This document shows, one piece after another, positions 36,325-44,678 of a stretch of 64,000 bases of DNA. Source of the DNA: CBFHSF01 sp965661055. GTDB lineage: Bacteria > Bacteroidota > Bacteroidia > Flavobacteriales > Schleiferiaceae. The translations under genes and the position numbers were made by a program. Location: the NCBI GenBank assembly GCA_965661055.1, contig CBFICS010000009.1, positions 1 through 64,000 on the forward strand, read 5' to 3'. The notes under the pieces are model-generated. The model did not search any database. It worked only from the letters and a program-made list of their open reading frames with translations, and was not told the origin of the DNA. Each line of letters opens with the position of its first letter. Position 1 is the stretch's first letter.

Positions 36325-37388
36325 ACGCAATACTCTTGTAGCGCCAAGATTATGTTTTCTTCAGAGACCTCAACATCAAAATCACAAGAACCTAAATCCT
36401 TTAAAAGAGAAAACTTGACTTTGTTAGATTGATTTTTCTTGTCCTTTTTTATCCATTGCAATAATTCTGGAATCGCTTCAGAAGAAATTGGCAACTGGCC
36501 ATACAATGCGTATAAACCTTGAAGAATTCCATCACATTCTCTAAGCGGTAATCCGTTAAATTTATGGCTCATCCATGTTTCTACGACCATGCCTGCAGCA
36601 ACTGCTTCACCATGAGAAACGCCATGATCTATGCTCATTAAATACGATTCAAAGGCATGTCCAATGGTATGTCCGAAGTTTAATATTTTCCGAACACCCG
36701 CTTCGGTAGGATCAGCCTTTACAACCTCGTTTTTTATTTCAATACTTCTTCCAATCAGAGAGTAAAAGCTTTCAGAACCCAATTCGGGCTCTTCCATGGC
36801 GTGAAAAAAATGATCGGCATCTTTTATCAATCCATGCTTTAAGATTTCTGCGTACCCAGAACGTATTTCATATTCATGAAGAGTTTCAATAAATTCAGGA
36901 AACACAAACACGGCTCTTGGCTGATTAAACAGTCCGACCAAGTTCTTTACCCCCATGTGATCAATTCCAGTTTTTCCTCCCGCGGAAGCGTCAACTTGAG
37001 CCAGCAAAGAAGTAGGGACGTTCAAATAAGAGATTCCTCTCATATACGTTCCCGCAACAAATCCGCCAATATCTGTAACTACCCCACCTCCTAAATTTAT
37101 CAATAAAGACTTTCTATCAGCTTTCAGTTCGGTTAAAACACTCCATAATTGAGAAGCAATTTCAATAGACTTACTTTCCTCACCGAAAGGGATTTCAAGT
37201 AACTCATAATCGTGAATTGCAGGAGTATTTCCCAAAAATTTTGGCAAACAAAAAGGCTGAGTATTCTCATCGACTAAAATGAAAATTTTTGAAAACTCAT
37301 CTCGGTGCTCTTCTAACCACTTATTGCATGATTCTAGAGCATTTTCTCCGAAATAGATAGGCGAAAAAAAGGTATTATTTTGCATCAT
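36321..37388 (-). CDS. aroB: 3-dehydroquinate synthase
   Basis: NAD-dependent cyclisation of DAHP to 3-dehydroquinate in the shikimate pathway. The 355-aa protein contains NLGGGVVTDIGGFVAGTY, VPTSLLAQVDASAGGKTGID, and the metal-binding EILKHGLI, KILNFGHTIGHAFES and DHGVSHGEAV segments. Its stop overlaps the barrel gene end by 4 nt as TTAA. It is divergent from the proline dehydrogenase gene. Confidence 0.96.
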   Translation of the reverse strand: MMQNNTFFSPIYFGENALESCNKWLEEHRDEFSKIFILVDENTQPFCLPKFLGNTPAIHDYELLEIPFGEESKSIEIASQLWSVLTELKADRKSLLINLGGGVVTDIGGFVAGTYMRGISYLNVPTSLLAQVDASAGGKTGIDHMGVKNLVGLFNQPRAVFVFPEFIETLHEYEIRSGYAEILKHGLIKDADHFFHAMEEPELGSESFYSLIGRSIEIKNEVVKADPTEAGVRKILNFGHTIGHAFESYLMSIDHGVSHGEAVAAGMVVETWMSHKFNGLPLRECDGILQGLYALYGQLPISSEAIPELLQWIKKDKKNQSNKVKFSLLKDLGSCDFDVEVSEENIILALQEYCV

Positions 37389-37417
37389 ATACTAGCACAA
37401 AGTTACACTTTACAATG

Positions 37418-37425
37418 TATATTTG
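37418..37425 (+). promoter_or_regulatory. Candidate -7 box of the proline dehydrogenase gene
   Basis: TATATTTG matches TAnnTTTG exactly. It would start transcription after 37415, which rules out the upstream in-frame ATG there and supports the ATG at 37445. Confidence 0.5.
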
Positions 37426-37444
37426 TTGTGTAAAATTAAGGGTC

Positions 37445-38620
37445 ATGAAGATTGATTTTTCTAACACTGAGGTTGCCTTTAAGTCTAAGAGCCTCACTGA
37501 GCTAAGACAGAGTTATTTTCTCTTTAAAACACTTTCTCATCCGTTTTTAGTAAACTCTGGAAAAGCCATTACCAAACTGAGTTTCAGAATAGGGCTACCT
37601 GTGAGAGGGGTTATCAAGGCAACCGTTTATGAACATTTTGTTGGAGGCGAAAGCATTGAAGAGTGCAACCCTGCCATAATGCGACTGTTAGAAAACAAGG
37701 TCAACACCATTCTAGACTACTCTGTAGAAGGAAAAGAATCTGAAGCGGATTTTGACCGCACCATGAATACCACCCTAAAGACCATTGAGGTTTCAAAAAC
37801 ACATGTGGGCATTCCGCTAACAGTGTTTAAACCAACGGGTGTGGGTCGTTTTGCCCTGTATGAAAAGGTGAACAAAAAAGAAACCCTGTCTGCCAGTGAA
37901 GAGGCTGAATGGGAAAGAGTAATCAATCGATTTTACACCATTGCCCAAGCGGCCTATGATGCAGGAACTCCTGTAATGGTAGACGCCGAAGAGTCATGGA
38001 TTCAAGATTGTATTGACGACTTGGTTCAGGAGCTTATGATGAAGTACAATACGGTAAGTCCGATGGTATACAACACCTTACAAATGTACCGTTGGGATCG
38101 TATTGAATATTTAAAAAACGCCTGGTCACACGCCGACCGTCATGGGTACAAAATGGGAATGAAGATTGTGAGAGGAGCTTACATGGAAAAAGAGCGAGAC
38201 CGCGCTCTTGAACATGGGTATACAGACCCTATTCAACCTTCTAAAGAAGCTACTGATCACGATTACAATCAAGCGTTGTCTTTTATACTTGATCACATTG
38301 ATACTTTTAGCGTAGTAGCAGGAACCCACAATGAAGAGTCCTCTCAACTTTTAGTTGATTTGATGAACGAAAGAGGACTGTCAATTGACGATCCTAGAAT
38401 TTGGTTTGCACAACTTTACGGAATGTCTGATCACATTTCGTTTAACCTAGCCCATCAAGGATTTAACGTTGTGAAGTACGTGCCTTTTGGTCCTGTTCAA
38501 GATGTTATGCCTTACCTTTTTAGAAGAGCAGAAGAAAACACAAGTGTTGCGGGACAAACCGGACGTGAATTGACTTTGATTGACAAAGAATTAGAGAGAC
38601 GTAAAAAAATGGCGGTTTAG
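37445..38620 (+). CDS. Proline dehydrogenase
   Basis: FAD enzyme that oxidises proline to pyrroline-5-carboxylate. The 391-aa protein is a stand-alone PRODH domain, not the PutA fusion. Landmarks are VMVDAEESW, KIVRGAYMEKER, a GTHNEESS strand and the terminal YLFRRAEENTS segment. ATG at 37445 gives MKIDFSNTEVAFKSKS, similar to related enzymes. No P5C dehydrogenase gene is nearby. The stop overlaps the convergent DUF4258-type gene by 4 nt. Confidence 0.93.
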   Translation: MKIDFSNTEVAFKSKSLTELRQSYFLFKTLSHPFLVNSGKAITKLSFRIGLPVRGVIKATVYEHFVGGESIEECNPAIMRLLENKVNTILDYSVEGKESEADFDRTMNTTLKTIEVSKTHVGIPLTVFKPTGVGRFALYEKVNKKETLSASEEAEWERVINRFYTIAQAAYDAGTPVMVDAEESWIQDCIDDLVQELMMKYNTVSPMVYNTLQMYRWDRIEYLKNAWSHADRHGYKMGMKIVRGAYMEKERDRALEHGYTDPIQPSKEATDHDYNQALSFILDHIDTFSVVAGTHNEESSQLLVDLMNERGLSIDDPRIWFAQLYGMSDHISFNLAHQGFNVVKYVPFGPVQDVMPYLFRRAEENTSVAGQTGRELTLIDKELERRKKMAV

Positions 38621-39000
38621 CGGCAATCGCAGCTTTCATTAGCCATTACATCAACAATGATGGCGGTTGAATCATAGTTTTCAATCATCACACTAAATTC
38701 CTTTTCAAACTTTTTGGATTGGATGTAGTATGCTTTTTGGCTTTCTTCCTTGGTTTGAGACTTTGAAAAGTCAACTTCTCCGTTATTTAGAATGTAGTCA
38801 AAAGCTAAAGAGTCAAGCTCGGCACAATCCCATTTGCATTTTGCCGTTGGCGAAAACGTAATTTCTTTTTTCCTAAGGTCACTTAAAACCCTGTCATTCG
38901 GAAAGTAAGAGCACTGTAAATCTCTATCTCCGAAAAAAACCATAACCAAAAGGCTACCTAAAACCACCCCTACCAGGTAGTACCCTATTCTCTTTAACAA
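38617..39000 (-). CDS. DUF4258-type membrane-anchored protein
   Basis: A 127-aa protein with one N-terminal membrane helix (YYLVGVVLGSLLVMVFFG) then LQCSYFPNDRVLSDLRKKEI and a second region LNNGEVDFSKSQTKEESQ. The arrangement resembles DUF4258 proteins of Flavobacteriales, whose function is unknown. The conserved cysteines (residue 30, then KCKWDC and CDC near the end) may bind metal or form disulfides. The start is TTG (38998-39000); no ATG is available. Confidence 0.7.
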   Translation of the reverse strand: MLKRIGYYLVGVVLGSLLVMVFFGDRDLQCSYFPNDRVLSDLRKKEITFSPTAKCKWDCAELDSLAFDYILNNGEVDFSKSQTKEESQKAYYIQSKKFEKEFSVMIENYDSTAIIVDVMANESCDCR

Positions 39001-39041
39001 AACGAAAAGTATTTAAAGCCGCGAAGGTAAAAACGAATTGG

Positions 39042-40238
39042 TTATAAATCTCCAAAATGAAGATTTACTTCTGTATAGGGCAAGTCAAACCACTCACCAA
39101 TGGCCTTGTTGGTCAGTACCCCATTGCTCATATACATACCTTGTCTAAGTCCTGACTTGTATTTTAGAGCATTTTCTATACCTCCCTCTTCAGCAATTGC
39201 CTCTAGCATAGGAGCGAAAATATTTGATAAGCTAAAGCTGGCGGTCCGGCTAACCCTTGAAGTAAGGTTGGGTACGCCATAATGAATCACACCATGCCTT
39301 ACAAAAGTAGGATGCTTGTGATCGGTCACTTCAGAAGTTTCAAAACACCCACCTTGATCAATAGACACATCAATAATCACAGAGCCCTTTTTCATTTTTT
39401 TGACCATGTCTTCATTGACAACACAAGGCGTACGACCATTGCTTGCTCTCATGGCCCCAATGGCTACATCACAACGCATCAACGCCTTTTCTAAAATTTT
39501 TGGAGAAAGCACACAGGTAAACACATCATTGGGCAGAGACTCTTGTAATCGTTTCAATTTGGTAAGGCTTATGTCGAAGACCTTTACATAGGCCCCCATT
39601 GCTTGGGCTGTTTTTGCTGCATAAGTCCCTACGGTTCCGGCGCCTATTATGACCACTTCCGTGGGAGGTACTCCGGTAATACCCCCAAAGAGGTATCCTT
39701 TTCCGTCATTGGCATTGCTTAAATACTCTGCGGCTAAAAGGATGGAAGCATTTCCAGCAATTTCTGACATACTGCGAACTACAGGAATCATTCCCTCTTC
39801 ATCACGCATATGCTCGTAAGAAATGGCGGTAATTTTTTTCTTCATGAGCTTTTGAAAAAACTCACGAGTACACGTTTTGAGTTGAAGGGCTGAAAATAAA
39901 ATTTGATGAGACTTCATCAAGTCAAGCTCATCCATACTTGGCGGCTCAACTTTTAAGATCAAGTTGCTTTCAAATACTTCTTTGGGTGAGTATGCAATTT
40001 TTGCACCCGCCTCACTATAATCAGAATCGGTATATCTGGCACCTAAACCTGCACCCGTTTCAACCACAACCTCATGCCCATTACTCACTAGCAAATACAC
40101 CCCTTCTGGTGAAAGCCCCACCCTGTCTTCTTGAAGACAAGTTTCTTTGGGGACACCTATTTGGAGGGATCCTTTTTTTCGGCCAATGGCAAGTTTTTCT
40201 TCTTGGGGTAATAGTTGTTCAGCAGAAAACGGAAACAT
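39042..40238 (-). CDS. ald: Alanine dehydrogenase
   Basis: NAD-dependent oxidative deamination of L-alanine to pyruvate. The 398-aa protein has IGVPKETCLQEDRVGLSP, RSMSEIAGNASILLAAEYL and the Rossmann motif VVIIGAGTVGTYAAKTAQAMGA. It also has SVIIDVSIDQGGCFE and HYGVPNLTSRVSRTAS, as in Ald enzymes. It has a longer N-terminal leader than many homologs (about 25 residues before the first strand). A plain intergenic stretch separates it from tsaE. Confidence 0.94.
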   Translation of the reverse strand: MFPFSAEQLLPQEEKLAIGRKKGSLQIGVPKETCLQEDRVGLSPEGVYLLVSNGHEVVVETGAGLGARYTDSDYSEAGAKIAYSPKEVFESNLILKVEPPSMDELDLMKSHQILFSALQLKTCTREFFQKLMKKKITAISYEHMRDEEGMIPVVRSMSEIAGNASILLAAEYLSNANDGKGYLFGGITGVPPTEVVIIGAGTVGTYAAKTAQAMGAYVKVFDISLTKLKRLQESLPNDVFTCVLSPKILEKALMRCDVAIGAMRASNGRTPCVVNEDMVKKMKKGSVIIDVSIDQGGCFETSEVTDHKHPTFVRHGVIHYGVPNLTSRVSRTASFSLSNIFAPMLEAIAEEGGIENALKYKSGLRQGMYMSNGVLTNKAIGEWFDLPYTEVNLHFGDL

Positions 40239-40333
40239 GGTATATTAAAATTGGTAGGTACTTAAATCTTCCAAAGTTTTGCAAGTCTCTTTTGGACTTG
40301 ACGAGCAAACCAGGTATATATCATAAACTAACT

Positions 40334-40750
40334 TTAAACGCTTGACAAAAAGTCAATAGTGCGTATTTTATCACTTACAGAGATTTTAATTTCTCCATAT
40401 TTTTCTGGGAGTAAGGTAGGAATTTTTTCTGGCCACTCAACCAAACAGATATTTCCGCTGTAAAAGTATTCCTCATATCCCATATCATATACCTCTTCCT
40501 CAGAATTTATGCGATACATATCAAAGTGAAAAACTGTTTCACCGTTTGAGGTCATGTATTCATTGACCAGAGAAAAAGTAGGACTGCTTACTTCTTCCAA
40601 AACTCCTAAAGCTTTGCATATGGCTTTAATGGTAGTAGTTTTTCCAGCTCCCATCTCACCATAAAACAAAATTACCTTTTCCTCTATAGAGTCTGCTATT
40701 TCTGTCGCGACCTTGTTGAGTTCTTCTAGTCCGTTTACCGTGTACTTCAA
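40334..40750 (-). CDS. tsaE: tRNA threonylcarbamoyladenosine (t6A) synthesis ATPase TsaE
   Basis: The ATPase partner of TsaB and TsaD in t6A37 modification of tRNA. The 138-aa protein has Walker A LFYGEMGAGKTT (31-39 region), the VSSPTFSLVNEY motif, HFDMYRINSEEE and LVEWPEKI. The length is standard. The start is TTG, 5 nt after the porX stop, so it is probably cotranscribed with porX and translationally linked. Confidence 0.94.
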   Translation of the reverse strand: MKYTVNGLEELNKVATEIADSIEEKVILFYGEMGAGKTTTIKAICKALGVLEEVSSPTFSLVNEYMTSNGETVFHFDMYRINSEEEVYDMGYEEYFYSGNICLVEWPEKIPTLLPEKYGEIKISVSDKIRTIDFLSSV

Positions 40751-40755
40751 TGAAT

Positions 40756-42309
40756 TTATTTTTTTGAAAGAGTCACAAAAGGAATAATCATTTCTTCTAA
40801 AGAAATCCCGCCGTGCTGGTAGGTTTCCTTATAATATTTCACATAGTGGTTAAAGTTATTGGGATAGGCAAAAAAATCAGCCTCACGAGTAAAAATTGCT
40901 ACATCCATAAAACTAGAAGTAGGCATTCCAATGGCTTTTGGATCTTTTACTTCAAAAACCTCCTTCTTATTATAAGACATGTTTCTACCCAACTTATACC
41001 TAAGGTTCGTGTTCAAATTTTTCTCGCCAATAACCTTAACGGGATTGCTCACATTCACCGTTCCGTGATCAGTGGTAATCATTACTTTAAAATCTTTATT
41101 CGCCAACTGCTTAATTACATCAGAAAGTGGAGAATTCTTAAACCAACTTAAGGTTAGAGAACGGTAGGCCTTTTCCCCTTCTGACAATTCTCTAATAACC
41201 TCCATTTCAGTTTTAGAATGAGACAGCATATCAACAAAATTGTAAACCAAAACATTCAAATCATTATTTGAAATGTTTGATAATTTTTCGGCATATCGCT
41301 TTCCGAACTGGTGCTGGGTGACTTTGGTATAATTGTACTTTACATGACCTAAACCTAAGCTTTTTAATTGTTCGCCTAAGAAAAACTCTTCATGTAAATT
41401 TTTTCCATCTTCATCTTGTTCTCCAACCCACTTGTCACCGAATTTCTTTTGAATGTCTGTAGGTAGAAGTCCGGCGAAAAATGCATTTCTTGCGTATTGA
41501 GTAGCCGTTGGCAACATGGCTGTGTACGAATGTTCTTGATCGGTTCTAAACCATGCATTAATCTCTTTTTGAATAATTTTCCATTGATCCCATCGCAGGT
41601 TGTCAATGACAATTAAAAAAACCTTTTCCTTATTGCGAAGTGTAGGTCCTACAAACTGATTAAAGGCCTGATGAGAAAAAACCATACTTTCATCTTGGGT
41701 TTTCATCCAGTCTTCATAATGGTCTTCTACAAATTGCGAAAACAAATCATTGGCTTCCTTCTTTTGCATCGCCAAAATTTCATTCATAGAATCGTCGTCT
41801 AAACTATCGAGTTCTAGCTCCCAAAAAACAAGTCTTTTGTACATCTCCTCCCATTCCTCATAGCTGTTTATAGATCCCAAATCCATTCCGATTTGTCTAA
41901 ACTCCTGCTGATAATTAAGAGTCGTTTTCTCGGTCACTAATCTTCTGGTATCTAAATTTTTCTTTATGCTAAGTAAAATCTGGTTAGGGTTTACGGGCTT
42001 GATTAAATAATCAGAAATATGAGAACCAATGGCATCCTCCATAATAGACTCTTCTTCACTTTTGGTTATCATTACCACCGGAAGGCTGTCTCTTTTTTCT
42101 TTAATTCTTGAAAGAGTTTCAAGGCCGTTAAGCCCAGGCATGTTTTCATCTAAAAAAACAATGTCAAACACCTTGTCATCAATTAACTCAAGGGCATCAC
42201 TTCCATTGTTTACCGTTTCTACCACGTATCCTTTTTGCTCAAGAAACATAACATGTGGCTTCAACAATTCAATTTCATCATCAACCCACAGAATATTTAT
42301 CTCGCTCAT
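40756..42309 (-). CDS. porX: PorX, T9SS response regulator with PglZ domain
   Basis: Response regulator for type IX secretion genes, described from Porphyromonas gingivalis. The N-terminal receiver has ILWVDDE and phospho-acceptor D54 (VFLDENMPGLNG), then a helical linker. The rest is a PglZ/alkaline-phosphatase-like domain, with FLIVIDNLRWDQW and MLPTATQYARNAFF. Its metal-site segment TTDHGTVNV also fits. The length (517 aa) equals that of known PorX proteins. No DNA-binding domain is seen. It faces the HD-domain gene with TACCTTTG promoter boxes on both strands. Confidence 0.92.
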   Translation of the reverse strand: MSEINILWVDDEIELLKPHVMFLEQKGYVVETVNNGSDALELIDDKVFDIVFLDENMPGLNGLETLSRIKEKRDSLPVVMITKSEEESIMEDAIGSHISDYLIKPVNPNQILLSIKKNLDTRRLVTEKTTLNYQQEFRQIGMDLGSINSYEEWEEMYKRLVFWELELDSLDDDSMNEILAMQKKEANDLFSQFVEDHYEDWMKTQDESMVFSHQAFNQFVGPTLRNKEKVFLIVIDNLRWDQWKIIQKEINAWFRTDQEHSYTAMLPTATQYARNAFFAGLLPTDIQKKFGDKWVGEQDEDGKNLHEEFFLGEQLKSLGLGHVKYNYTKVTQHQFGKRYAEKLSNISNNDLNVLVYNFVDMLSHSKTEMEVIRELSEGEKAYRSLTLSWFKNSPLSDVIKQLANKDFKVMITTDHGTVNVSNPVKVIGEKNLNTNLRYKLGRNMSYNKKEVFEVKDPKAIGMPTSSFMDVAIFTREADFFAYPNNFNHYVKYYKETYQHGGISLEEMIIPFVTLSKK

Positions 42310-42341
42310 ATTTTTTATCTTTAATTTTAGACGAATCCTTA

Positions 42342-42349
42342 CAAAGGTA
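42342..42349 (-). promoter_or_regulatory. Candidate porX -7 box
   Basis: The minus strand reads TACCTTTG (TAnnTTTG) 33 nt upstream of the porX ATG. It faces an identical box for the opposite gene 14 bp away. Confidence 0.6.
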
Positions 42350-42362
42350 AGGGGTGTAAAGT

Positions 42363-42370
42363 TACCTTTG
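42363..42370 (+). promoter_or_regulatory. Candidate -7 box of the HD-domain hydrolase gene
   Basis: TACCTTTG (TAnnTTTG) on the plus strand. It implies transcription starting near 42376, so translation from TTG at 42392 is favoured over earlier starts. Confidence 0.55.
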
Positions 42371-42391
42371 AAGGTAGAAAATCAAATCCTC

Positions 42392-43633
42392 TTGAAATAC
42401 ATCAATAAAAATAAAATTTTCAACGACCCTATTTATGGTTTCATTACCATTCCCAACGAAAAGATCTTCGATTTATTAGAGCACCCCTATTTTCAAAGAC
42501 TGAGAAGAATAAGTCAACTCGGGCTTACTTATTTAGTTTACCCGGGCGCATACCACACGCGGTTTCACCACGCCCTAGGAGCTATGCACCTCATGACGCA
42601 TGCCTTGCAAATTTTAAAGGCCAAGGGAAGTGAAATTACGGTTGAAGAAGAAGAAGCTGTTTGCATCGCTATTTTGCTTCACGATATTGGTCACGGGCCC
42701 TTTAGCCACGCCCTTGAACACACTTTGGTAGACCAAATTAACCATGAACAGCTAAGTCTTATGTTCATGGAAAACTTAAATAAAGAGTTTAATGGAGGTC
42801 TTAGCCTAGCAATTCAAATTTTCAAAAATGAATACCCAAAAAAATTCCTGCATCAACTTATTAGCAGTCAGCTAGACATGGACCGGCTAGACTACCTAAG
42901 AAGAGATAGTTTTTACACGGGGGTCACAGAAGGTGCCATAAATTCAGAGCGCCTCATAACCATGTTAAATGTTCACGAAGATTCTTTGGTGGTCGATGCT
43001 AAAGGAATCTATTCGGTTGAAAAATTTATTGTTGCAAGAAGACTCATGTACTGGCAAGTGTATCTTCACAAAACGGTAATCAGTGCAGAGTTCATGATTG
43101 TTAAAGCTCTGAAAAGAGCCAGAGAACTTGCCCTTTCGGGGAAGGAGATTTTCGCCTCAACTGCGTTAAAGGTATTCTTGAACCAACGAATTACGTTAAA
43201 TGACTTTTACCAGGACCAAAAATACCTTGAGACGTTTGCCCTTCTAGATGACAACGATATTTTAGGTGCACTTAAAGAGTGGATTCATAGTGACGACATT
43301 ATTCTTTCTGATTTGAGTTTGGCCATTTTAAATAGAAATCTTTTTAAAGTAAAGGTTTACAATGAACCCATGAGCCTTGAGGACAAGGATAGAATTCTAG
43401 CTAAAATCAGTGCAGAAAAAAACATTTCTTTAGAAGATGCTAACTATTACCTAATAGACGAAACCATTGATAACCACGCATATAATCCAGAGAAAGACAG
43501 CATATTGCTTTTGTATAAAGACCAATCTGTTGTAGATATTGCCAAGGCTGCTGATCAGCTAAATATTTCTGCCCTTTCCAACCGGGTTACGAAACACTTT
43601 ATTTGCTATCCAGAGGAATACATGGAAAGGTGA
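42392..43633 (+). CDS. HD-domain phosphohydrolase (dGTPase-like)
   Basis: A 413-aa metal-dependent phosphohydrolase. Motifs are YPGAYHTRFHHALGAMHL, the HD pair in LLHDIGHGPFSHALEH, and DMDRLDYLRRDSFYTG. They match YdhJ/dGTP-triphosphohydrolase-like proteins of the HD superfamily. The exact substrate is not readable. TTG at 42392 is the likely start (giving MKYINKNKIFNDPIYGFI); TTG at 42368 is an alternative. The long open frame further upstream is antisense to porX and was ignored. Confidence 0.85.
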   Translation: MKYINKNKIFNDPIYGFITIPNEKIFDLLEHPYFQRLRRISQLGLTYLVYPGAYHTRFHHALGAMHLMTHALQILKAKGSEITVEEEEAVCIAILLHDIGHGPFSHALEHTLVDQINHEQLSLMFMENLNKEFNGGLSLAIQIFKNEYPKKFLHQLISSQLDMDRLDYLRRDSFYTGVTEGAINSERLITMLNVHEDSLVVDAKGIYSVEKFIVARRLMYWQVYLHKTVISAEFMIVKALKRARELALSGKEIFASTALKVFLNQRITLNDFYQDQKYLETFALLDDNDILGALKEWIHSDDIILSDLSLAILNRNLFKVKVYNEPMSLEDKDRILAKISAEKNISLEDANYYLIDETIDNHAYNPEKDSILLLYKDQSVVDIAKAADQLNISALSNRVTKHFICYPEEYMER

Positions 43634-43653
43634 TGATTCCTGCATTTTTTTAG

Positions 43654-43661
43654 TATTTTTG
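43654..43661 (+). promoter_or_regulatory. Candidate -7 box of the lpx operon
   Basis: TATTTTTG matches TAnnTTTG exactly, only 5 nt before the lpxD ATG. If used, the mRNA would start at or near the start codon (leaderless). The match could be chance in AT-rich DNA. Confidence 0.3.
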
Positions 43662-43666
43662 GCGCA

Positions 43667-44662
43667 ATGGAATTTACCGCAAAACAAATATCCGAACTCC
43701 TTGAAGGAGAGGTTATTGGAGACGAAACCGTTTCCGTTAATAATTTATCTAAAATTGAAGAAGGGAAGCCAGGCACTTTGTCTTTCTTGGCAAACCCTCA
43801 ATATACTCCCTACATTTACACAACCGAAGCTTCTTTGGTAATTGTCAATAAATCTTTTGAACCTGAAAAAGAGGTAAAGGCTACCATGATTGCTGTAGAT
43901 GATGCTTACGCTTCTTTTGCTAAGCTTTTAGAACTGTATAACCAGATGCAACACGCCGTGTCTGGAATAGATAAAAATGCTGCCATTGACGATTCAGCTA
44001 CAGTAGGTGAAGACGCTTACATTGGTACTTTTACCGTGGTTGGAAAAAACGTTGTTATCGGCAAAAATGTAAAAATCTACAACCAAGTAACCATTGGCGA
44101 CAATGTGACAATTGGTGACGATTGCATAATTTACTCTGGAGTTAGAATTTATCATGACTCGGTGATAGGCAATAAAGTAACCTTACACAGCGGAGTGGTA
44201 ATTGGCGGTGACGGTTTTGGGTTTGCGCCAAACGTTAACAACGAATACAACAAAGTAGCTCAAATAGGCAACGTCATTTTAAAAGACGGTGTTGAAGTTG
44301 GCGCTAACACTACAATAGACAGAGCTACCTTAGGAAGCACAATTATTCATGAGGGAGTAAAAATTGACAACTTAATACAAATCGCTCACAATGTAGAAGT
44401 TGGAAAAAATACCGTAATTGCTGCACAAACAGGAATCGCAGGTTCAACCAAAATTGGCAAAAACTGTATGATAGGAGGCCAAGTAGGTATTGCTGGCCAC
44501 CTGACCATTGGCGATAATGTAAAAATCGCTGCCCAATCAGGATTGACTTCTAACATAAAAGACAATTCTGTAATTATGGGGTCGCCCGCTTTTAACGCTG
44601 GTGACTACAACCGATCTTATGTTTACTTTAAAAAATTACCCACTCTTTTTTCAAAGAAATAG
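43667..44662 (+). CDS. lpxD: UDP-3-O-(3-hydroxyacyl)glucosamine N-acyltransferase
   Basis: Third step of lipid A synthesis: adds an N-linked hydroxyacyl chain. The 331-aa protein has the N-terminal UDP-binding domain (LSKIEEGKPGTLSFLANPQY) followed by a left-handed beta helix of hexapeptide repeats. VVIGGDGFGFAPN, TIDRATLGSTIIHEGVKIDN and IQIAHNVEVG (catalytic His) are LpxD hallmarks. It opens the lpxD-lpxC/fabZ-lpxA block. A second LpxD-like gene lies downstream of efp. Confidence 0.95.
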   Translation: MEFTAKQISELLEGEVIGDETVSVNNLSKIEEGKPGTLSFLANPQYTPYIYTTEASLVIVNKSFEPEKEVKATMIAVDDAYASFAKLLELYNQMQHAVSGIDKNAAIDDSATVGEDAYIGTFTVVGKNVVIGKNVKIYNQVTIGDNVTIGDDCIIYSGVRIYHDSVIGNKVTLHSGVVIGGDGFGFAPNVNNEYNKVAQIGNVILKDGVEVGANTTIDRATLGSTIIHEGVKIDNLIQIAHNVEVGKNTVIAAQTGIAGSTKIGKNCMIGGQVGIAGHLTIGDNVKIAAQSGLTSNIKDNSVIMGSPAFNAGDYNRSYVYFKKLPTLFSKK

Positions 44663-44678
44663 ACAAACTGTTTACGAA

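Noticed and set aside
40756..42309. PorX as part of a PglZ-based (BREX) phage defence system
   Set aside because: It has a receiver domain and PorX length and stands without other BREX genes, so the T9SS regulator reading fits better.
42029..42391. Long open extension upstream of the HD hydrolase gene
   Set aside because: It is antisense to the conserved porX receiver domain and the TACCTTTG promoter box lies downstream of it. The sequence is unlike HD hydrolases until about 42392.
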